Shown here: in pieces, positions 1 to 9,699 of the stretch
Position numbering within the stretch: the stretch's first letter is position 1
How the letters are laid out: every line of letters starts with the position of its first letter
NCBI GenBank assembly: GCA_038030265.1
Contig: CM075938.1
Location: 4,565,009-4,629,008 of the forward strand
Direction: 5' to 3'
Source: Corythucha ciliata
Taxonomy: Eukaryota; Arthropoda; Insecta; Hemiptera; Tingidae
Length of the DNA stretch: 64,000 nt
The notes under the pieces: generated by a model
Seen by the model: only the letters and a program-made list of their open reading frames with translations
Databases searched by the model: none
Told to the model about the DNA's origin: nothing
Translations under genes and position numbers: made by a program

Positions 1-1777
1 TTTTTTCCGTGAATTAGCGTGCTTTTTAAATTTTAACTCTCCCCCCCCCCCTATTTATAGTCCTCTTCAAATTAGCATTCGTCTGACATGTTCATAACCA
101 TTTTTGGCAAAATTTCGTGCTCCATGCCCCGGCCTCTTCATCCGACTTATCCGAGGCACACTGTGCCAATAGGGTGAAGGGATTTGGAGATCGGAAATGC
201 TATACACATAATAGTTAAAGTGGGGATAAAGTTCAGAAATAGGGAGAGGGAATGTTATAACTCAGAAATGACTGTATAAAACAGTCCAAGCTCCATATAG
301 GAGGAGAAAGAAAAGAGCTCATAGTTTGTGTTACAGGCCTTCTCCCAGTTGATCTGAATCAAATCCTGCCGATTGTTTATTTCTTTTGCTTTGTGCTTCA
401 GTTGACTGCTCGAATGGAGGAAAATTTATATTCTCATCTTCAATTTCTTGAATTTATTCAAACAAAAAATCCAGTTTGAAGTTGCGAAAGATATATTTTA
501 GGACTATTTAGAAGAATAGACCGGCGAATCCACGAAAAAAGGTACTAAAATAAAGATAAAAAAAGGGTTGAAAATGAAGGAGAGCATTGTTAACTGAAAA
601 GGCAAACAGCCCCGGACTTTTTAATATATTCCAGAGATGGTAAGATCTCCCATCTAGGAACATATATAGCCTTGTCCCCGGCTAAATCCTTTTCTCGGTC
701 CTGGGATTTTCAGTGGACAATTACCCTGGCCCAACCACAAAAATATTTACGGCCGAGTCTAGTTATGTTAATCCCTCTTCGAGAAATAGAGAGAGACAGA
801 CGGATAGTGAGTAAGCGAGACAGGAAACACCAAAAAAAGCCCAGGTTTATTAGAAATGACGATGAAGGGGTGATGGGGGTGATCGAGGGGAATTCGGATG
901 ATTATGAAGAAGAAGAGGGTGGAGGAGGAAGCGTAAACTCTTCGCGGCGGTGGATACACTCACTTCTAATTGGGCAATATCCGCGGAGGAATCGAGATTC
1001 CTTACGACAAAGATGGCCGGTCCACCTTACGACATTTGAGAACAAGCGTTGTATAAAACAAGACCGGTTGTCAACTATCCCAACTCCTCCCCCTTTTTTA
1101 TAAAAAGGGAAAAAACAAAACAAAAATTCCTCTAACTATACTCCTCCTCTTGCGCAACTTATTTTGAGAAGAAAAAAAACAAAAACAAGAACTAGTTCGG
1201 GAGAGCTTTAACCTCTTCGATAATTTCAAAACAGTTTATTCATGAGCCTGTTAAGCATTCTTTTTTTCGGCTAAGTAATGGGATAAATGACTGGTTCGGT
1301 TCGGACTAGAGAACTTTTTTAAGAGGGCATCTCTCTCATTTAAAATAGACGGAATTCTTCGTGGAACGGACTGTGCACCTTGATGTCGTTTCTTCCCTCA
1401 ACTTTTAAAAATGGGAATTTGGCATAGCTCAAACCACCTGCCCTCGCATGAATGTAACTCATTTTGGACGAAACTTCCTAGCGGCAACCCCCCGAATCCC
1501 GAAATTTCAACAAAAATCGGACAATAGAAATGAAAGCATCCATACTCATTTGGGTGGCTCTGCAAGCTCGTTGGGGAAACCATATGAAAGTGATAGTTTT
1601 ATGTGGCTGATACTAGGATGGTGGAGGGGGCAGTGGCGCCGAAACGATTTCAATGGGGTGTAGCAGAATTCTGGAAAAAGGACCCACCCACCTCTCGGGA
1701 TGGTCATATGGGTGGGAAATGGCCAAATAAACAATTCCGCAACCAATGAAAATGGATAAACTGACAATATACTATAT
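1..1777. other. Non-coding stretch, no gene recognised
   Basis: I see no supportable gene here. Bases 1-40 carry one unit of repeat family A (a GAATTAGCG core followed by a T run), and a C run follows at about 43-52. The longest open frame (672-1103, plus strand) is low in complexity, with Glu/Gly and Pro tracts, no recognisable domain and no splice context, so I read it as chance. The rest is A+T-rich sequence with short purine runs. Confidence 0.6.
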
Positions 1778-2960
1778 ACCCTAAAATAACCAAACCCCCC
1801 AAAAGGACAAACGGTAGTCGATCGCGCCTCTTTGCAAAGCGTCAGGGACGATTCACCGCTTGAAAGTGGCTAAACTGACTGATCTACGCCCAAAAAAGTG
1901 GCCACACGTGGACTATTTGCGCTTCGCTCTACTAAAAATAGGTAAAAACAGCTAAATTGGCTATTTGCACCCCTTAATAGTGCAAACTGACGATTTGCTA
2001 GTTTAAAATAGCTAGATAAACTGACAAATTAGTGCTCTGTAAAATAGCCAAACTGGCAATTGACGCTCGAATAATGACCATTCATGCCCTGAAATGGCAA
2101 GACACGATCAGCGGTTTTAAAATGGCAAAACTGTCCATTTTTTGTGCCAAAAAATAGTGGATCTGGCGATTCGTGCCTTTATAAATAGCTAAACTAACCG
2201 TTCGCAACCTAAAATTGACATTAAATGACGATTCGTTCTCTGGAAAAAGTCAAACGGACAATTCACGAATTCACGCTCTAAAAATGACTCAAATGACCGG
2301 AAATGCTTAAAATGATGACTCGCACCTTGAAAATGGCTAAACTGACAATTCATGAACTAGACGTGGCAATTTGCACCTCAAAATAGCATAACTGACGATT
2401 CGCGCTTCTAAATTAACCAAAGTGACAACTCACGACCTGAAAATAACAAACTGACCGTACGGGCCTTATAGGAATAGCTTGGCGGACTATCAGAGCCGAA
2501 ATAAAATGCAAAACTGACTATTTTCTTACAAAAAATGCCTTCTTAAAAATAGCTAAACTGACGATTCGCTACACAAAAATGTTTGAACCGAAGATTTGCA
2601 CTCTAAAACGTGCCAAAACCGTACGTTTGAGCTATAAATTGCCAAATAGCCCATTGAAAATGGTTACGCTGACTATTCGTGTCCTAAAATAACCAAACGC
2701 CTCAAAAACTTCAATCTTCAATGTTTCGCTATAAAATGGTCAAATCCGCGGCTCTTTGGAAAGCATCAGGGACGCTTGAAAGTGATGAAGTGAATGGTGC
2801 TGCTGACCGTACTGATAATTCACACCCCACCCCCCCCCTCACAACTCAAATGCTTAACTGATAGATTCGCGCCTTAAAAAACGACCATTGTGCATTGTAG
2901 CGTTATAAAAATGACCAAATTGGCCTTTCGTACCCTAACGTTAACAAATATCGCGTTTCG
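1778..2960 (+). repeat. Degenerate tandem repeat, family D (unit about 29-30 bp)
   Basis: About 35-40 consecutive units follow the pattern CTAAAAATGGCTAAACTGAC then GATTCGCG. Each keeps the anchors GGCTAAACTGAC and ATTCGCGC while other positions drift, so neighbouring units differ at perhaps a quarter of their bases. A longer-range repeat is also visible: CCTAAAATAACCAAAC occurs near 1780 and 2683, and a CAGGGACG-containing block near 1843 and 2767, about 0.9 kb apart. A C run interrupts the array near 2823-2838. No coding potential. The same family recurs at about 17690-18260. Confidence 0.75.
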
Positions 2961-3499
2961 AGTCATTTATGTATATGTTACCGGCAAAGTGGGAAATCCA
3001 GGCATTGTGGGAAAAGAAGGTGAAGGAAGAAATATGTCCCACTTTGCCTAGGCATTGTGCACATTACCTAACGCTGAGCAGGCATTGTGCATAATGCCTA
3101 TAACAGCACTGCCGGCAATGTGAGAATCAGCTTATTTCTTGGGAGTCATAATGCAGAAATGGAGCCATTTATGTACGAAGCTTAGGCGAGGATTGACTGG
3201 GAAGGGACCGAGGAAACACGCCTCAATCTTGATTTTAGCCGGGAATCATGGGCGGAGCCAGCGGGGGGCAGGGGTGGGCAGTTGCCCTCCCCTAGAATCA
3301 AAAGCGCAGATTTCATGGGGCAGCTGCCCACCCCCCAAAAATCCCTGATCTGGCTTTCTTGTATTCGTCTCCATAAAACCAATTTTGCGGATTTTTCTCA
3401 CTCAAAAAAAAAAAAACAACACATTTTCGCTTATCGGTTTCACCAAAAATCAAAAATTCGCCGATGTTTGTTGCTGACAGGGGGCTTAGGGTCGGCTTA

Positions 3500-5400
3500 G
3501 CTTGGAAACCGATTTTTCACACTAAAATCCCATTTTCACAGGTTCAACGCGCAATTTTCGTGTGTTTTTCGCTAGCTCAAATCGTGTTTACCCGTGTTTA
3601 GCCGTGAAAAGGTCTCAAGAAAACAGTGAAATAACGCATTTTTGATTTACTATTTCAATTACGGCTAGTACTGGGCATCGCCTAACTGCAAATTGGTGCG
3701 TTCTGTCAATTTCAGCCGCAAAAAAAACAAAAAAAACTGTTTTCCTCAATTTAACATGTGGATGAACGCTATTTCTCAATTTTAGCCACGAGAATTCCAC
3801 CAATAAACAACAAACGGTGACAATTTCGCCAATTCGTTTTCCCTGAATTCTTGCCGCAAATTAGTGCTTTTTCCTAATGCTGCCGTGAGCAATTCTTTCT
3901 CCCGTCAAATTTTAGCAGTGAAAAGGTTCTCATAACCCGCATGAGAGCGAATTTCATTAATTTTGACCCGGACGTGGCGTTGCGAAACTTTGAAATGGGT
4001 ATTTTCATCAATTTCACGGGCGAACGTACAATTTTCCGTAATTTTAGGCGTGAATAAGCACTTTTTTCAAAAATGTATGCGCTAAGTCACGCTCTTTCTC
4101 AATTTCACCCGCAAACTTGCCATATATAAAACGGTCAATTAGCTCTTGCTCGCAATGTTTACTGATGTTTGAGAAACCACGAACTAGCGCCTTCTCTCAA
4201 TTTTACCTGCGTGAAATGAGCTACATTTCTCAATTTTAGCCGTGAATCGGCGCTTTTCCTCAATTCCAGCCGCAAATGAGTGATTTTTCTCAATTCTACA
4301 TTGAACGAGCAATTTATTTTGTCAATTTTAGCAGTGAAAAGAGTTCTATAAACCGTGAATTAGCGCATTTTCTTAATTCCGCCCCGGACTTTGCATCGCG
4401 AAACCGCAAATTGGCGTGTTTTCTCAATTTCATCCGGGAATAACGAGATTTACTTCTGAATTTTAAAACGTGAACCTGCGCTATTTGTCAATTTTAGCCG
4501 TGAATGAGTGTTTTTCCTCAGTCTTAGCCGCAAAATGTCCTTTTTTAGATTTCATCCGCGAAACGAGAACTTTTTCTCATGAAGTGCGCAACCCCCCCCC
4601 CCCCCACTGTGGATCCGTGCCTAGCTGGCTGCCCACCCCTTGATCACGGGCTGGCTACCCCCTGCCGGGAATTATCGGTTTTTCACAGTTTCAGCCACGT
4701 ATATTTGCAGGTTTTCCCAAAAAGATCCGTTAATTAACGTTTTTGTCGATTTTAACCGCGAATTATTTCCTTGTTTCAGTCAATTTTAACCCCGGGGAAC
4801 CAGCAGCTTTTCTCATATTTATCCATGAATTTTGTTTCCTTCATTTCAGCCGCGAATGAGTGTTTTTTGTCAACTTTAGCCGCGAATTCACGCTTTTTCT
4901 CCATTTTAGCCGTGAATTACCGGCTTTTCACAAATGTATCCACGAATCATCATCATATTATCTGAATATCAGCCGCGAATTGTCGTTTTTCCACTGTTTC
5001 AGCCTTGAATATTAGCGCTTTTTTCCAACTTTTTGTCACGCTCTTGCTCCAAGACTAGCACACTTGCGTGTCTACTCAAGCAAAGTTGCCATCAGATACC
5101 CCTGTGCCGCACTGGTTGCAATGAGAATTTTTGTGTGTATTTTTCCTAAGTTTGGAGGCAAATGAACCCATTTCTCAATATTAGCCGCAAATAGTAAAAT
5201 TGTAGTCATGTGAAGTTGCCTCAAGAAACCACGAATTATATTTCGCAGTGATTAATAGCTGATTTGTCTCAATTTTAGACGTGAATTTGCGTTTTTCCAC
5301 GTTTTAGCGGTTCTTAACTTGAGCTGTGAGTTAACGTTTCGCAGTTTTTCTCAATTCTAGCCCTTCTAGTTTTTTTTTTTTTTTATTATTGGCATTTTTC
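3500..5400 (+). repeat. Degenerate tandem repeat, family A (unit about 30-33 bp)
   Basis: Dozens of units of the form CTCAATTTTAGCCGCGAAT then TAGCGCTTTTT, all in the same orientation. Some units are longer (about 50 bp) because they include a second motif of the type GTTGCCTCAAGAAACCGCG. Divergence between adjacent units is high but unit length is well kept. A C run interrupts the array near 4588-4604. No open frame of note spans it. The array lies inside the TIR element 2969-6058; further blocks occur at 6360-7215, 16480-17030, 17240-17570 (inverted) and 47345-48010 (inverted). Confidence 0.75.
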
Positions 5401-5627
5401 TCACCCTACCTGCGAACCAGGACAGAGTAGCTGTGGTAGCTGAAAGTCTGAAGTCGGAACGGAGACTTGAGCGCACTTTCTTTGCATCCTGGGCGCCTTT
5501 CAAGCCTGCCGGTGGAATCCATTTTTTAGTGTGCATTGTATATTCCGCCGGGCGCTTGAATTAATTGCCGGTATGACTCACTTTTTTGCCATGAATTTTT
5601 CCTTTCTTGACGGGCGGAAAAATCGTC

Positions 5628-5630
5628 AAA

Positions 5631-5662
<32 letters not shown>
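5628..5662 (+). repeat. AAAAC microsatellite
   Basis: About five perfect copies of the 5-bp unit AAAAC preceded by an A run, inside the TIR element 2969-6058. Confidence 0.85.
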
Positions 5663-5664
<2 letters not shown>

Positions 5665-6359
5665 GAAATGACCGCCGCTGGAAGGTCTAGAAAGCAACTA
5701 GGCCCTCCCCTTCATCCGCCTCTGCCGACATAGATAAATAAATAGATGGTAACAAATTCTCCGAGCCCCCCGCCCTGCGACCGTGGGGGCTATTGCTACG
5801 CCCCTGCGTACGTGCAAAGCAGTGACATTAAATTCAGTACCGAAGTTCTAAAGGAAAAAATAAAAACTTCAAGCACCACACTATTAAATTTCCCACTTTG
5901 CCTGAGTGTTGTTAGGCATTATCCACAATGCCTGATAACAGCCAGGCAATGTGAGAAATAATGATTTCCCACATTGCCTAACAGGCTCAGGCATTGTGAA
6001 CAATGTCTAGGCATTTTCCACAATGCCTGATTTCCCACTTTGCCGGTAACATATACATGTCCAAAATTACAATTTTCAGTCCCAAAAATCAGAATTTTTC
6101 ACTAAATTTACAGTGTCTTTATGAAATTCCCTTGTTTTTAGGCTATAATTTTCCTGGGGTCGTCCAAAGGCGCAGTGTCTTAGATAACGCCGAGACGAGC
6201 CGAGTCAACAATGTCGGTCACAGCGCATTCAGCCAGTAAACTGTGGGGGGGGGGGAGCAAGAGTATGCCTTGAACAGTGGCCTACTCCTATCGTAGTCGG
6301 GGGTGGAAATCTCTATAGAAGGTCCCTAAACATACAAAGAATATACTTTCTACGAAGAG

Positions 6360-7215
6360 TTAAATTATACGTATTTTTCTCAATTTTATAGTCACGGAGT
6401 TGCCTCAGGAAATCGCCAGTTGGTGTTTTCTTCCTCAATCTTAGGTGAAAATGAGCCCTTTTTTCAGTTTTGACCGTAAATTGGCTCCTTTTCTCAATTT
6501 CATCCCCGGATTAACGCCTTTTCACATTTGTAGACGCGAATTATCGATTTACTTCACTTGAGCATTGAATTAGCACTTTTTATAAACTTTTAGCCACGAA
6601 ATGGCGCTTTCTCTCAGTTCAAGCTACGAAGTTTCCCCATGAGTCCGCGAATTAACGCTTATTATTAAATTAAACATCGAATTGGCGCATTTTCTCAATT
6701 TTATCAGCGAATTACTGTTTTTATCAACTATCTCAACTAATATTTTACTCTAATTTTTCCCCACGCAGTAGTGTTTTACCCGTAAAGTTGCCTCAAGAAG
6801 CTGCCAATTGAAGTTTTCTCAACTTCACCTGTCAATTAGCACTTTTTCTAAACTTTTACATCTGCAAATCGCAGCGCTTCATCTCAATTTAAGCTGGAAA
6901 TTTATGTTTTTCTCAACTTTACCTACCGAAGAGCACTTTTTCTCACTTTCAGGCGTGAATTAGCGTTTGTTCTCAATTTCATCCACTAATCAGCGCTTTT
7001 TTGCAATTTTATTTGTGTATGAGCGCTTATTCTCAAATTTTAGCCACGAATTAGCGCTTTTTTCTCATTTTCAACCGCAAATTATAGAGCTTTATCTCAA
7101 TTTTGGCCGCGAATAACCGTCTTTCTCAATTTTGCCCCCAACAAAGAACGCTTTTTCTCAATTTCAGACACGAAGTATAGCGGCTTTTCTCAATTTTAAA
7201 AGTGAGTTAGACAGT
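6360..7215 (+). repeat. Family A repeat block, second
   Basis: Same unit and orientation as the block at 3500-5400: CTCAATTTTAGCC followed by GAATTAGCGCTTTTT, with the longer GTTGCCTCAAGAA variant near 6400 and 6785. It lies just outside the right end of the 3.1-kb TIR element, so the family is not confined to that element. Confidence 0.7.
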
Positions 7216-7429
7216 GATATTTACTTGAATATGCCTCCGTAGGAAAGGTCGTGAAAAAAAAAATCGAGCCCCTGCTGACTACTACATATTATTGCTACTT
7301 TCACACCTTAACAACCTAAAACACTCCATTATTTCATCTATAAGGTTTTCGAGGGCCAGAAGGCGCTCTGTCCTCCTCGCCCCTTTATCGGTGCATTAGA
7401 GGCCCCAAAATGCTTTTTCACTACTTTTT

Positions 7430-8445
7430 TAAACCCAAATTTCGATTTGGCACTTTAAAAAATCATTTTCGCGCGGTTATAGCCTTACCAAAACCGAAAT
7501 TTTACCGATTTGGTTATCGCAGAACCCAATTTCACCGACTTCGCTCACCCAAAAAGCCCACCTAGGAGACGAAACAGTTGATTCCCGAGTCACCTTCCTC
7601 TTCTTCGTGGTCTTGTTCACACCGATGGCTAGAACTTGCGTTTTCACTAGCTTCAAACCCACATTTGGGGGATTTGGCGCTTTATAAAGTCCAATTTTGT
7701 GGGTTTGAAGCTTTCAACGCTCAAATTTTGCGTATGTTGATCTAACAATACTAATTTTTGCTAGTTTCGCTTACCCAAAAAGCCAATTTTACAGGACTGC
7801 GTCAGTAAGCCAATTTCGAGGGTACGGTCTTTTGAAGTTTTGTGGACTGTGGCATTCAAAAAACTCAATTTCGCAGTTTTTTAACATGCACAAAAATTAA
7901 ATTTCGCATGTTTGACTCCCTGAAAGGCGAAATTTGGCGGGGTTGGTCCGAAAAAACAATTTCATAGGTTTTGCCCACTCAAAAAGTCAATTTTCACGGG
8001 GTTAAAACAGGCCATTTCACCTTTTTGAGGACTTCATGAAGCAATTCCATGGGTTTGGCTCATTCGAAGTTCCAGTTTCACGGATTCGGTAACCCAATTT
8101 CTCTCGTTTTGAAGGGCAATGTCAGTCATTGTGCCACGGGTCTGGCAAATTTCACACGGTTGGCCCGTTAAAAACCTATTTCGCAGAAAAACAATTTCGT
8201 GGGTTTGGCCCACACAAAGAGTCCAATTTTAAGGTTCGAGCTTCTTCATAAATGAAATTTCACCGAGCTGGTTATTCTTTTACAAAAACTAATCTCGCGG
8301 GTCTGACTCCACGAAAGAACAATATTTCGTGGCGTTGGTCCATTAAAAACCCAATTTCACGTGTCTGGCTCACTCGAAAAAGCGCAATTTGGAGGGTTTC
8401 GTTGCATCAAAAACAAAATTTCACACTATTGACCCATTCGCAATA
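7430..8445 (+). repeat. Degenerate tandem repeat, family B (unit about 31-32 bp)
   Basis: Around 30 units with the anchors CAATTTCGCGGGTTTGGC and CACTCAAAAAG. The phase is well kept, but individual units carry many substitutions and small indels. The block ends at a C run (about 8449-8459). Weak open frames inside it are artefacts of the periodicity. Other family B blocks lie at 13590-13910 and inside the hAT-like element at about 18860-19300. Confidence 0.75.
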
Positions 8446-8619
8446 ACTCCCCCCCCCCCGTCCTGAACTCTGTCGTCGCTCTAGCTCGAGCCTCACCCTG
8501 TGCGAAGGAAGTCTGCCAGAAAAAAGAGGAAGTTGTGGATCGATCATTTTTTGAGAAGTGTGACTTTAAAGTGAATAACCCATTCTTTTTTGTGATTCAG
8601 GGGGAGCACGGGTCAATTT

Positions 8620-9130
8620 CGTCCCGTGAAGGTCAATTACGCCATTCAAAACTTTCAATTTCGTCTTCAAAACTATCGATATCTTTATAAAATTGCCAAT
8701 TTCGTCCTACAAACTGTCCTACGAACCTGCCAATTCCACCCTTGAAACTGTCAACGAATTTCGGAAACTGAAGGTTTCCAAGCCCCTTCACCACAAACAG
8801 TCGTGTACTAGAAACTGTCAATATCGTCGTTCAAAACTGTCAATTTCGCTCTTTAGACTGTCAAATAAATGTTCAAATCTGTCAATTTCGTCCTGGAAAC
8901 TATCGATCTAACTGTCAATTTCGTCCTAGTATTATCAATTTCACCCTCTAAACAGTCGTTTTCGTCGCCAAACCTATCAATGTCGTCCTGAAACTGCGAA
9001 TTTCGTCCTTGAAACTGTCAATTTCGTTCTAGAATCATTCAAAACTGTCAATTTCGTCGTTCAAAACTAGTAACTTCGAACTGGAAACTGTGATTTTCGT
9101 ACTTTAAACAACAATGTCAATTTTGCTCGT
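8620..9130 (+). repeat. Degenerate tandem repeat, family C (unit about 21 bp)
   Basis: About 22 units of the type AAACTGTCAATTTCGTCCTTG. The unit is shorter than in families A, B and D but shares the AATTTCG core of family B. The block is flanked by family B sequence on both sides (8445 and about 9300-9370), so it may be a shortened local derivative of B. Confidence 0.75.
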
Positions 9131-9372
9131 GGAACTGACAATTTTGACTTGCAAGCTCAATTTCCTCCTCACATATAACAAGAGGTCCCAGACGTTGATT
9201 TCAGCGTCGAAAAATACAATGTTGCGGGTGTGCCTCCTTTCATAAAATAAAAAATACAAATAAATAAAAAGCAAGGTCGGCTGATTTACCGCTAGTTTTG
9301 CGGGGTTGGACTTGGACTCCTGATAAAACAAATTTTCGTAAATTTGAAAAAACAATTTCGAGGGTGTAGCTC

Positions 9373-9413
<41 letters not shown>

Positions 9414-9699
9414 CCAAACAACTTTACTGTAAATTGATTACATTATAGTTTTGCTTAATTGTAACAATGGAGATTATGCTCCTCACGTAACGTGTTGCAG
9501 GCTACTGTCCATTGACAGCCCCCGCTAGTAACTTATTCCGAAATCAAGAGATTTATATGAAGTGTTAAATAAATGCATGAATAGATAAATACATAAATAG
9601 ATAAATAAATAAATAATCAAATAAATAAGAAATATGAGGAACTAAGAAATTCAACAAATGATTATAAACTATGAATATGGTTCAAATTAATGAGGGCAG

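Larger units (their letters stand above)
2969..6058. mobile_element. 3.1-kb DNA element with compound terminal inverted repeats, non-autonomous
   Basis: The ends are inverted copies of each other. ATGTATATGTTACCGGCAAA plus about 20 further bases at 2969-3010 returns as its reverse complement at 6018-6058 with a single 1-bp indel. Further inside, both arms (to about 3130 and from about 5885) are built from irregular copies of AGGCATTGTG and AGGCAATGTGG, so each terminus is itself a small repeat array. The interior has no transposase frame. It holds a G-rich foldback near 3240-3350, a long family A array (about 3500-5400) and an AAAAC microsatellite. I could not identify a clear target duplication. 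The superfamily is unknown; the termini do not match a class I recognise. Confidence 0.6.

Noticed and set aside
672..1103. 143-residue open frame
   Set aside because: Low-complexity Glu/Gly and Pro tracts, overlapping frames on the other strand, and no domain or splice signals.
3500..9130. CRISPR-like array of short repeats
   Set aside because: The repeats are degenerate, run head to tail with no unique spacers of constant length, and the DNA is eukaryotic with introns and retrotransposons.
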